Of a stretch of 31,938 bases of DNA, positions 1 to 8,817 are shown one piece after another. The first letter of the stretch is position 1. Each line of letters starts with the position of its first letter. Location of the stretch: positions 1-31,938 of the forward strand of contig JABYQS010000316.1 of NCBI GenBank assembly GCA_022592435.1, read 5' to 3'. The notes under the pieces are model-generated. The model made no database searches and was not told the DNA's origin. It was given only the letters and a program-made list of their open reading frames with translations. This DNA comes from Cerioporus squamosus. Its lineage: Eukaryota; Basidiomycota; Agaricomycetes; Polyporales; Polyporaceae. A program made the translations under genes and the position numbers.

Positions 1-280
1 GGCCTATGTACACTGTACACTGCACTCTCGAGTCCATCCGGACATGGCGGTTACGGTGGGGAAGAATAGTCGACTTACTGAGCTATTGCATGATCCTCTG
101 GGCAAGTACTACACGTACGACAGGTAATGCCAATCCCAGATCTCATCACTAGTTGATATAGAACATGCGTCGACCGAACGCGGCGCGCGAGTGGCGAGAT
201 GACCATGTAGGTAATGCATGATGCGTTCCTATCGATGCTCAGCTTCGTACAAGAAGGGAGTTTGAGTCCATAGTCATAGA

Positions 281-2332
281 TCAACGCACGACTATATCAC
301 TCAAGCCAGACATTCTCTCGATCTTCTCCTCCTCGCTTATAGCCCACAACCTCATACCCGGGCCCAGGTCGACCTCCACTCCAACGGTGTAGGTCATGAC
401 GGAGCCTTGATCAGGGACGTCAGGTTCCTCGCGCGGTGACCACCGAGTGAGGGTCACCCTGACCACCCGCTGCGGAGCATCACCGAGCCCGACTCGATGC
501 TCGTATGTCCCCTTTGTCCACTGAGAGACATCATAACCTTCCGATATCGCGGTCTCCTCCGTGGTGCTGCTGTAGTGAGCCAGGAGGCTTCGCACGAGCT
601 TGTGTCCGGCGTGGTCGGCGTCCCGTCCATCGACGGGCAAGTCTCGCTTCACGATAGCCACCGTAGCCCACACCGTGCCCGAAGCGGTGACACCAAAAAT
701 AAGCGCGAACGCAGAGCCGGCCTCCTCCGCATTCGAGGGCGGGCAGCGGAAGAGAACGGCGGCCTGCGAGGGCGGGGGGGACTGCTCGCCGTCTTGCCGG
801 CCCTCGTTATTTGCGGGCGGATGTTCGAGTGTTAGCTTCAAGCCAACCCCGGGTTCCTGGCGCCATAGAGCGCGAGGTGTCCAACCTGCGAGCGCGGGTC
901 TCGTTTCTCCGTAACCCACGATACGGAGCTCCAACTCCTCTAGTTGCTTCAGCAGCGCGCCGTAGAGGATGAACGAAACGCGCCTGGGTTTGTGGTCGAC
1001 GCAGCGCACGGTGGTCCCCCGCCGCAGGATGAGGTCGCCACTCGCGAGACCCTGCGCGATACTCCGCTGGGGGTTCGCGTTGTAGCTGTGGAGGTATACG
1101 CGAGCGAGCTTCACGTTCTGCAGGATACGAGAACAAGCTACATGACGCCGCGGCTGCATGAGGAACATGCGGAACCTGGGATGCCAGTCGAACTTTGCCA
1201 TCGGCCCCATGTTGGGGGTGTACATGCCGACGTAAAAGCGATTGGTGCTTGATTCCCTTCGATGGACGAACAGAGACACGAGTTCGCCTGTCGTTGCATG
1301 TTTGCACGCGAGAAGCGCGAATCCGAACGGAGTGTCGTTGTGCATGTATACAGGGAGATGGATCTGGGTGCCGGAGTTTGTTAGCGTGTACTCCGGGGTG
1401 TCGCAGAGGAGTTTAGGATGCGTATATGTCGTGAACTGGTCGATGGGGAAGGGTACGATGTTCGCGCTCCCGAAGAAGCCGTCAGGAGAAGATGCGAGCA
1501 GGCAGCGGAATTCGGTGGCCCAGGCTGGAAGGTCAGTGAACGCCGATGCGTTGTCTAGGAATACTTGGAAGTCGTATGCGTGCCCCCAAGCGAAGATGCT
1601 CTGATCGGTGGACGTGCGGAGAATCTCCAGCTGGAGACGGATGAACGCCCTGCGCCCTTCGCCGTAGATCGTGGGCATGTGGATCCCGAAGATACCCATG
1701 AGAGAGTACGCGCGATCCTCGACATGCCACGTCTCCCGCGCCGACGCCCATGACATACGGCGAGCGATGCTCACATCATCCAACCGCCGTGTGTGCATGA
1801 GCACCGCCGCGTCAATGTTCGTGATCTCTTCGATGACCCCGGCGAGCGACACCTTCGAACCGAGGGGTTTCCATGACTTCGAGTAGAGCAGGACCACCTT
1901 GGGCGCGATGAGCTCCTGGAGCGTCCACCCGCGCTTGAACCACCTGCTCCTGCGGAACGAAGAACCCTCCGCGGCTGGGTCTTCTTTGCCAGGATGGTCC
2001 ACGTCCGACAGATACGCGTAGCAGACCCGTGCCCCACCGTACCAGGCGTACATCGAGTTGATGGCCTGGGAGAGCTCCCCGCTACTCGACTTGTCGATGC
2101 AGCAGGTGTCTTCCCAGCCCCACTCTAGCCCGTCCCCAATCGCTAAAGCGCAGAAGTGCTTGAGCTTGGACCATCCCTCGCGTCTCGTTGCGAGTTTGAG
2201 ATCTTGCATGTCCGCGAAGGTGACCTCCTCCTCGGGTTTGCCCCAGACATGAGAGAGGATGGCGTAAGGTGGCAAGTCGTCTTCGTTGTCGAAAATCTTG
2301 ACCACGTATGTCGTCGTATTGAGAAGGCGCAT
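281..2332 (-). CDS. HET-domain protein, copy 1 (heterokaryon-incompatibility type)
   Basis: A single uninterrupted reading frame of 683 residues runs from an ATG to a stop. The N-terminal third has the hallmarks of the HET domain of filamentous fungi: YAILSHVWG at about residues 23-31, the block TCCIDKSSSGELSQAINSMY, WTLQELIAP, and then ARRMSWASAR followed by DRAYSLMGIFG and YGEG. In known family members this domain triggers cell death when incompatible hyphae fuse; that role is inferred here. The C-terminal 400 residues resemble the same region of the second copy at 18767-20865 and contain no recognisable NACHT, ankyrin or WD repeats. The start is chosen because both copies begin MRL-NT-TY at the same relative place, just after a probable 5'UTR intron. 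No frame break is seen, so this is the intact member of the pair. Confidence 0.9.
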   Translation of the reverse strand: MRLLNTTTYVVKIFDNEDDLPPYAILSHVWGKPEEEVTFADMQDLKLATRREGWSKLKHFCALAIGDGLEWGWEDTCCIDKSSSGELSQAINSMYAWYGGARVCYAYLSDVDHPGKEDPAAEGSSFRRSRWFKRGWTLQELIAPKVVLLYSKSWKPLGSKVSLAGVIEEITNIDAAVLMHTRRLDDVSIARRMSWASARETWHVEDRAYSLMGIFGIHMPTIYGEGRRAFIRLQLEILRTSTDQSIFAWGHAYDFQVFLDNASAFTDLPAWATEFRCLLASSPDGFFGSANIVPFPIDQFTTYTHPKLLCDTPEYTLTNSGTQIHLPVYMHNDTPFGFALLACKHATTGELVSLFVHRRESSTNRFYVGMYTPNMGPMAKFDWHPRFRMFLMQPRRHVACSRILQNVKLARVYLHSYNANPQRSIAQGLASGDLILRRGTTVRCVDHKPRRVSFILYGALLKQLEELELRIVGYGETRPALAGWTPRALWRQEPGVGLKLTLEHPPANNEGRQDGEQSPPPSQAAVLFRCPPSNAEEAGSAFALIFGVTASGTVWATVAIVKRDLPVDGRDADHAGHKLVRSLLAHYSSTTEETAISEGYDVSQWTKGTYEHRVGLGDAPQRVVRVTLTRWSPREEPDVPDQGSVMTYTVGVEVDLGPGMRLWAISEEEKIERMSGLSDIVVR

Positions 2333-2341
2333 GATGGTAGC

Positions 2342-2394
2342 CTATTCGCAGGAATAAACCAAGATGAACCGACAAATTGTGTGCAGGGACTCAC
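2342..2394 (-). other. Probable 5'UTR intron of HET copy 1
   Basis: Read on the minus strand, this 53-nt segment starts GTGAGTCC and ends CGAATAG, nine bases upstream of the HET ATG. The second HET gene has a GT-AG segment of similar length in the same place, and both share a TCGGTT stretch inside. Splicing is inferred from the signals and the paralogue comparison only. Confidence 0.5.
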
Positions 2395-2439
2395 CCGACA
2401 CCAGGACGGAGAACGTATGCATTCCTGTCGTCGCTCAGC

Positions 2440-2490
2440 GAATGACTTATACGAGAGACAGAACGACAGAGCGCCCCCGAGAACAAAGAC
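2440..2490 (-). promoter_or_regulatory. Probable core promoter of HET copy 1
   Basis: On the minus strand a TTGTTCTCGGGGGCG stretch is followed by CTCGTATAAGTC and CGCTGA, with the TATA-like core at 2447-2451, about 115 nt before the ATG. The same order of elements (TTGTTCTCGGGG, then CTCATAAGAGTC, then CGCTGA) occurs upstream of the second HET gene. Conservation between the paralogues supports a promoter. Confidence 0.45.
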
Positions 2491-2499
2491 ATGTCGCGA

Positions 2500-3125
2500 G
2501 CAGAACAGCCATGCGATGCTCGCGGAGGGATGTTGACGAAAGAGAGGACGCCATGAGACGATCCGCGCGCCGCTGTCGCGCCCGGTGTGCGAATTAACCA
2601 TAGACGTCTCTGGCGCCCAGAGGAAGCGACGTCGAAACGACTCTGCAGTGTCATCAATGTGTCAACGGTGAACAAAGAGACGGGGACGGATCGAGTAGTG
2701 AGAGGCACCATTGGGACCATGCAACTAGTCTAACTGACCCTGATAGCCCATACGGGACGCCACAGTGCCTGGCCGTGGACTGGTACTCCGGCAGGGGCAG
2801 GACGTTCTCTGTCTGCGGTAGGCAGCGGGTGTTCACATCGACGTCCAGAAGGTCACAACAGCATGACTTAACATAACGGTTGCGGACGCACCAGGTACAG
2901 CGCGCTAGCGGGAGCATGTGGGACGTCCCTCTCAGATTGAGTTACGACGCATTCTGCGAAAACCAGTTTGATCTGTCAAGAATCGCGACGTTATATTTCT
3001 GGATGTGAACTGCAACCGCATAGTGAGCGTCATTATGTGCAATGCACATCGTCGTCCAAAGCACAAGTGCACACTCACCTACGGACTATCATACACATGA
3101 CTCCCCCTCGCCATCCGTGCTCTCC
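2500..3125. other. Intergenic stretch, no gene seen
   Basis: This lies between the upstream side of HET copy 1 and the 3' end of the NAD kinase gene. The short open frames here lack recognisable motifs, good starts or exon structure. I see nothing else in it. Confidence 0.5.
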
Positions 3126-4603
3126 TTACGACCGCGAATGCCTCGTCAAAGCCTTGCTCCTGAACGTCGCGTTATACTGCAACAAGTTGTTGATATCCCG
3201 CACCCAGTCATCCTCCTTGCCCGGGCCGACGCCCTCTCCACTTATCCCGCCAATCGCGCCATCCTCGTCCGGACGCATCTGCGGCGGCTCGGTGATCGAG
3301 GAGCGGTTGATGCACGGAATAGGGTGCAGCGACGCGCGGACGGTCACAGACTCCCCGGGAGAGAGGACGTGCGAGATTTGGCCGTCCATAGACAGCCCGG
3401 CGGAGGCGCGGGACCGCTCGCTGATCTGGGAGGAGTGCGGTGCGGATGTCAGTGCGGGCCAATAGCGGGAATGAACATGCGCCGCCTACCCTCAAAGTGA
3501 TGGACGAAGACGAGGGGAAGACGAGAGGTCGAAACGAGAGACTCCGCGGGCATATTGGCGTCAACACTATCGCACTCAGGGACGGGTGGACGATCGGCCC
3601 TCCCGCAGACAGCGAATAGGCTGTTGAACCGGTTGGAGTCGATACGATCAGTCCGTCTGACTAGAGGGAGACGTCCGTGATGAGCAGAGATACGATATGG
3701 CAACAGAGCCTGAGAGCACATACCACAGCTTCGGTCAGGTGCTGCCCATCTACGAACACGTCGATAGTGTTCAGGTGCGGGCTCGAGCCGCGGTGCAGCG
3801 CAATCTCGTTCATGACTGCCAGTCTGTGCGAGAATAAGTCTCCACGATATCTCAAGGAAAGAGACGCGCACCATCGCAGTGCGTGTCGACATGGTCACCC
3901 CCGGAGTCTTGGAATGAGCACGAGAGGCGCATCCGGTGCAAGACAGTAATTCGTCCTGCGAAGGCGCTGTCTATCGCTTTTGTGTAGTCGTCGATGTCTG
4001 CAGGCAACATCTTCAGTACGGCACGCAAACAACCACAATGATGTCAACGCAGTACTCACGGAATGGCAGGAGGAACCCCAGCGTGCCCATCGAGAAACTC
4101 AGCACTGGTGGTACTGCACCGACTTTGAAGAGAGACGATGCAGTGTAGTATGGTCCCATCTCCACCCAAGGTGATGACCAGGTCTATCGGCTCTGCGTCC
4201 GGTCCTGCATCCAGAGTCAGCGAGTATCCAGCCAGATTTCTGAAGTGCGGACGCACCTGGTCGCCACACCTTCGCGCCTTCCGGGATGTCTGGTCTGTCC
4301 TCATGGTAGACCTGCACATCTGGATACTTTTCGCGGATGTATCTACGGGTGTTCGCGTTCAGGACGAGAGTGCACCCATATCATTGACCGACTGAGAACA
4401 TACGTCAAGAGGGTCTCTATCGCGTCCACGACTGGCTTTGTGCGAAGCTTGTTGACGATGAGGACAGACCTAGGGGAGATGCCATGGTTGACGCGTCTAG
4501 CTTGTGAGATATTCAGCGACGTGCGCCGAGGGACAGACAAGCCCGGCGCGGCTGGACGCGAGGGTGGCAGGCGCGTCCGACCATCCAGATTGCCGTAAAT
4601 CAT
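3126..4603 (-). CDS. NAD kinase (ATP-NAD kinase family), seven exons, one frame break
   Basis: NAD kinase phosphorylates NAD+ to NADP+ using ATP. Proposed minus-strand exons are 4404-4603, 4257-4342, 4060-4204, 3872-3997, 3724-3815, 3490-3660 and 3126-3425, with GT-AG introns of 52-64 nt. Family hallmarks follow in order: SVLIVNK near the N-terminus, the GGDGT nucleotide-binding motif in exon 3, [31 protein letters not shown] (the NE/D motif), [33 protein letters not shown], and the fungal C-terminus CINRSSI with [12 protein letters not shown]. The start is the in-frame ATG at 4603; an earlier exon cannot be excluded. The exons sum to one base more than a multiple of three. The extra base is at about 4142, just after GGDGTILH, so about 372 residues would follow without it. 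All other blocks are intact, which points to a sequencing error or a very recent mutation. Confidence 0.88.
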
Positions 4604-5239
4604 GAGATGAGGAGAGAACGTACGTTGCGTAGGATCTATGCCTCTGTTCGCCACTCCCTATTCTCCTTATACAATCACTCCCCTGGGGTCCTGGGACTGG
4701 CCGTGGGTGGATAGTATGTAGCAGCCGGCGAGCAGCGAAGCGGGACGAGGATGCTCTACAAGCCGCAAGAGCAAGAGAAAGCGAGGATAGAGGTTTCGAC
4801 ATATCAATCTCTGATCTTCTACGAACGCAAATGAACACCGAGGTACCCCGCACAAGGGTCTCGTTATCCGTGAGTTGAGAGCTAGGCAGAACCTGGAGCA
4901 CACGAAGGTCAAGATTGTCAGAGATCAGATTCGTCCAGCAGGGAAGACAGCGTAGAGCAAGCGAGGTGTTCAGCGAGGTGGTAGCATTCGCAAGCAAGTC
5001 CTGGCAAGCGGAGTGGAAGCACCCTGCGTCGGGTCGAGGTGACGGTTCCAGGTCAAGTGGTGACTTCACAGAAGCGCCCAAGTATACGAACGCATAAACT
5101 TGCATGAACGTGCGCACATCGACCCCATACAAGTACCGGGTATGTAGATAGCTACAGAGCAGAGATACATCGACAGGGTATTGTACAACACAGCTGGTCT
5201 GATACATAGTCTGTATAACATATACTTTCCGGAAACAAT
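4604..5239. other. Intergenic stretch between NAD kinase start and nuclease 3' end
   Basis: This must hold the NAD kinase promoter and the 3' flank of the nuclease gene, both on the minus strand. Open frames on both strands here carry no recognisable domain. I could not pick out a convincing TATA element. Confidence 0.4.
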
Positions 5240-8200
5240 TCACGCCTCGACGTCGGCGAGCAGCCCGAACAACCCACCCCTCACAGTACCCACGTCCCGA
5301 CTGGCTGGTTTCCCTCCGGGCGGAGCAGCAGCAGCCCGCGCCATCGCCCTCGCCTTCTTGTCCTTTTTCTTCTGCGGAAGCGCGGAGTACGCATCCTCGA
5401 GGCCCTCCAGACACGCACGCCAAACTACCTCGGACGGCCGCCCAGCAGGAAGCGGCACCCGTCCGCTGAGCAGCGCATGACACCGCAAGCCCGAGAACCG
5501 CCTCGCCGGGCTGGTGATGCTCGGTGAGAGGAGGAGCACCTGCGTGAGCTGCTCGATCGCGTCGACGGCCGTACACACCTGCGTGACGAGCTGGATGTGT
5601 CGTTCGAGGGGAAGCGCGGGTCCTTCATCTGTCTCGGGAAATTGGACACTGAGGGCGTCGTCTTCGGAGGAGAACGAGGCGAGGACGGCTTTGGCCTCCG
5701 TTCGGGTCCACCGCTCCATGATGCGCTCCTTCACGCCAGGGTTCTCTTGCGCACGGATGTGCACGATCCGCACGATCCAACGCACCGCCAGCACGCCGAC
5801 GAGGTCCTCGTCTTGCAGGCTCGACACCTCAGAACAGCTCGATGCGAGCGCATTGAGGAGCAGTGCCCTTCGCGCGCCCTGTGGCCAAAGCTGGGGCGGC
5901 ACTGCGAGGTCGTGATCGTCTATTGACACGCTCTTGAGCAGCTCTGCGAGTGACGAGACGGTGACCTCCTCCGGGGCAAGCCTCGTCCCGCGTCGGACGT
6001 GCTCCGTGATGACCTTCGGACGCAAGTTTTGCGGCACCGCGGACACCGACACGCCTGAAGGCGGGACGTCAGTGCCCTGCGCATCCCCGTCAAGCTCCTT
6101 CAACGCGCCCCGCAGTCGCGCGAGCGGGTCCGCCCCAGCCTCTTCGTCGCTCTCGTCCTCCTCCACGACGTCGACCAGCTCGTCCCCGTCCTCGTCCTCC
6201 CGTCCTCCGCCTCCGACTCCGGCTCAGGCTCTGGCTCAGCCGCATCGGCAGGCCAATCCCGGCATCCAGCACCGCGTACGTCCACATCCGGATCGCCCTC
6301 CCACGCTCCGCTGCACGGTCTCCTTGTCCGGCTCCTCGAGGAACATCCGCGGCCACATCGTCGCCGTCTGCGCCGCGTCGAGAATGTGCGGGTCGATGAC
6401 GCCTTGCCGGTACGCCGCGACGTACCGCTCCCTGACCTGTAGTCAGCGGGTCTTCATCGCGCACTGGCACGTCGCCCTGGAGCTCCATAGCAGCATCGCG
6501 ACCGCGGATGAGGCCCGAGAGCACGCTGACCAACGGACAGGCCTCGGCGCGTGCAGCGGGCACACCTCCGATACCCACCTCAAGCCCACCTCTCCCTCCC
6601 CTACATCATATCCCTCTCCACCACCCGAGCCGTGGATATCGTCCGCCCGCGGGATCGCATACTGCAGCGTCGCCTCCGCAATCCGCTCCACGACCGCCTC
6701 CCGCTCGCCCGTGGCGAACGTGTCCAGCGGGCGCACGAGCAGCGCAGTGACCGCCGCATCGATCAGCTCCATCACGCTCCCAATCGCCTGCTTCTTGCCC
6801 CTCTTCCGCCCCGCCCCGCCTGCTGGACCGGACGCGCCGCCGAACGCAGCAGCGAGGATCCCGCTCAGCGTGTCCGCGACGCGCACGATGCGCTGCCCGT
6901 GCGTGAGGGCGCGCTCGAAGAACAGGCGCTGGAGGTTCGACCGGCCCTTCGCGCGGATCTCCGCCGTCGTCGCGGGGGGTGGGCCCGTGTCGTCAGACCC
7001 GGACGCCCCCGTGAAGTCGTTCCCGAGGAACGCCCCGAGCAGCGGGAGGAGCGAGACTGGGATCCCAAGATGCGCAGCGAGCACGGACGGCTCGTACACC
7101 GCGAAGGATAGACCGAGCTGTCCCTCGGGCTGCGGCTCTGCGCTGGGAAGCGCATCGGGCGGGAGGATGCCCCGTCCGGCACGCTGGTCCTGCTTCGCGG
7201 CGGCCCGCTTCTTCTTCGACTTGCCCTTCCGCACCGTCTGGAAACCGTCCTCGTCCTCAAAGGCCGATCCTGCCTCCGTTTCCCCGGAGACCGAGACCGA
7301 ATACACGCTCCCTTCGCCGTCCCACGGGACCGCGGTCGTAGTGAGCGTCCAGACCATCTCGTCGAGCGGGATATATCCGCGGTAGCCTTCCGCATTGAGG
7401 ACGACAAAGTCCGAGTCCCGCCCCGCAACGTACGCGTTGAGCCTCCCTGCGAGCGCGACGGCGTACGGGTCGCCCTCCTCGTCTGCGAAGTGCACGTGCA
7501 GCGGGGCACTGAGCTTCGCTTCTGGGCGGGCGAGGCAGAGGAGGGTGTGGACGCAGACGCTGTACGCAAGCGGGGGCAGCATCGCAGTTTCATGGAGAAA
7601 GCGGGGCGTCGCGCGGGCAGTGGCGGAGGTGCGGAAGAAGAGGAGCCCGGATTGGATGTGTGTCTGGGTTATGCGCGAGACGAGGGTAGGGAACTTGAGC
7701 GTCGGGTAGGGGCCTGTAGTAGCATCTCAATCAGAGTCTGGACAGGGAACGAGCTCAAGCAGGGATCGGCACAAAGCTCTTGAAAGTGGGAGTTGCCTGC
7801 AGCGGAAGATTGTCGCGGAACGCGAAACCTCTCTAACGGGAAAAGCACGCGTCCTCGACCACCCACCACTCTTCCACCAAGCTATACACATTCGCTCCGG
7901 AATGATGCTTGACCGGCAAAAACGGCTTGGCCGCAGGTGCCCGGCTAGAGCTACGAGCCCCCTGAACCTACTACTCTCCTCAGATGCGACTCCTCGGACG
8001 CAATGGCCATTGCCCGTGTTTCACTTTGCGGGAGACATGGATGGGAAATAGGGAGAGCATATGACGACGTACCATCGAAAACAAAATGCAGGTCCAGCCC
8101 GACCTCTGTCCACGCACGGACAACCTTCTCGACCAGCCCAGCGAAATCGGTGTACTCGCCGCCATATACCCAGGGAAGATCTGCACAGTAGATGAGCTCG

Positions 8201-8383
8201 TATATGAATCTGTGAAGTGCACGATTGTCAGCTACAGCAAACACAGGCAGGAGCTCATACTCACGACCATGCGTCCACTACTACCGGTACTCCCTGTAGC
8301 TCAGCGTGCTTCAACAGCTGAACGGTGCGTGAGATGACATGCTTGTTCTCGCGGAGGTAGGTGGTGAGGCCATGAACTCCCAT
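5240..8383 (-). CDS. Asteroid-type XPG-like nuclease, three exons, five frame breaks
   Basis: Proposed minus-strand exons are 8265-8383, 8073-8209 and 5240-7713, totalling 2730 nt (about 909 residues). The N-terminus MGVHGLTTYLRENK, then LPWVYGGEYTDF and HFVFDG, then PYPTLKFPTLVSRITQ, and later LLPLLGAFLGNDFTG are typical of Asteroid proteins, relatives of the FEN1/XPG structure-specific nucleases. An animal relative, ASTE1, acts in DNA-break processing; a repair role here is inference. An acidic linker (EDEDGDELVDVVEEDESDEE) precedes the C-terminal part. The frame changes at roughly 6535, 6437, 6317, 6245 and 6205 (four apparent losses and one gain of a base). These cancel, so the C-terminal 300 codons return to the original frame. 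Conserved segments such as DPHILDAAQTATMWPRMFLE and IRMWTYAVLDAGIGLP sit between the breaks. Either clustered sequencing errors in GC-rich DNA or early decay would explain this. Confidence 0.82.
7714..8072 (-). other. Unusually long intron in the Asteroid-type gene
   Basis: On the minus strand this begins GTACGTCG and ends CTACTACAG. It joins HFVFDG to PYPTLKF with the correct phase (one base plus two). At 359 nt it is five to seven times longer than most introns in the window. No open frame inside it has a recognisable domain, and I see no tRNA or clear snoRNA boxes. It may hold a small insertion. Confidence 0.65.
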
Positions 8384-8488
8384 GCCAACGAAGCATCGAC
8401 GTCCCGGAGGCAAGCAGAAAGCAAGACGAAGAGGAGAGGTGGTGGTATGTGGGTAATAAAAGTGAAGATACTCAAAGATACTTGCACG

Positions 8489-8493
8489 AAAAA
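8489..8493 (-). terminator. RNA polymerase III terminator
   Basis: A run of five T residues on the minus strand lies 21 nt beyond the last base of the tRNA, as expected for Pol III termination. Confidence 0.6.
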
Positions 8494-8514
8494 GTGATAC
8501 CGGAGTAAACCCAA

Positions 8515-8603
8515 TGACGGAAGTGGGATTCGAACCCACGCCCGTGAGGACCAGATAGGACGGCTCCTGATTCTGGCGCCTTAGACCGCTCGGCCATTCC
8601 GCC
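8515..8603 (-). tRNA. tRNA-Leu(CAG) with a 9-nt intron
   Basis: Read on the minus strand, the acceptor arm is GGCGGAA with TTCCGTC (one G-U pair) and discriminator A. The D arm is GCC/GGC, the anticodon stem CCAGA/TCTGG, the variable region 11 nt, and the T arm GTGGG TTCGAAT CCCAC. Sixteen bases separate the anticodon stem halves instead of seven. Reading A-T-CAG-G, then a 9-nt intron after position 37, then A gives anticodon CAG with the required U33. The A discriminator and long variable arm fit leucine. The gene lies 131 bp upstream of the Asteroid-type start codon on the same strand. Confidence 0.92.
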
Positions 8604-8740
8604 TTGGCAAGCAGGCCCTTGCGTGCCATGTGAAGCGCACTGCGCTGCTTGACCTCGGTAGTTCCAACGTCGTTCGTTCTCTTGACCAATGAGTTCATGT
8701 CCTGCCACACACAGGAGATCACGCTAGATAGTCAAAGGGG

Positions 8741-8817
8741 GAGTTCTCAGAGAATCAGAGGTGTTCTGAGGATACTCAGTGGATACTCGAGGGGGCCGAT
8801 GTTCTATCGATTCTCGT
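8741..8817. repeat. Left subterminal motif cluster of the DNA transposon
   Basis: This contains GAGAATC at 8750-8756, its inverse GATTCTC at 8809-8815, the palindrome TTCTCAGAGAA, and GGATACTC twice, 12 bp apart. The same words occur beyond the accessory gene at 17120-17170. They are candidates for transposase-binding subterminal repeats, by analogy with CACTA elements. Confidence 0.35.

Noticed and set aside
1..280. Short TACACTG repeat near the window start
   Set aside because: Two partial copies only, within ordinary 3' flank of HET copy 1. No array or element end is supported.
497..2252. Several plus-strand open frames of 60-120 codons over HET copy 1
   Set aside because: They are antisense shadows of the HET gene with no motifs of their own. 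The same holds for frames opposite HET copy 2, the nuclease and the transposase.
3816..3871. Second apparent frame break in NAD kinase before VMNEI
   Set aside because: A 56-nt intron (GTGCGCGT...TGGCAG) joins the exons in phase.
4205..4256. Apparent frame break in NAD kinase after VWRP
   Set aside because: A 52-nt GT-AG intron (GTGCGTCC...GATGCAG) with a CTGAC branch-like sequence restores the frame, so this is an intron and not a lesion.
4604..4654. NAD kinase start at 4654
   Set aside because: The codon there is GTG, which is not a usual start in a nuclear gene. The in-frame ATG at 4603 is preferred.
4497..5576. A 359-codon minus-strand frame overlapping the nuclease 3' end
   Set aside because: It crosses from the antisense-frame shadow of the nuclease C-terminus into spacer, has low-complexity composition and shows no domain.
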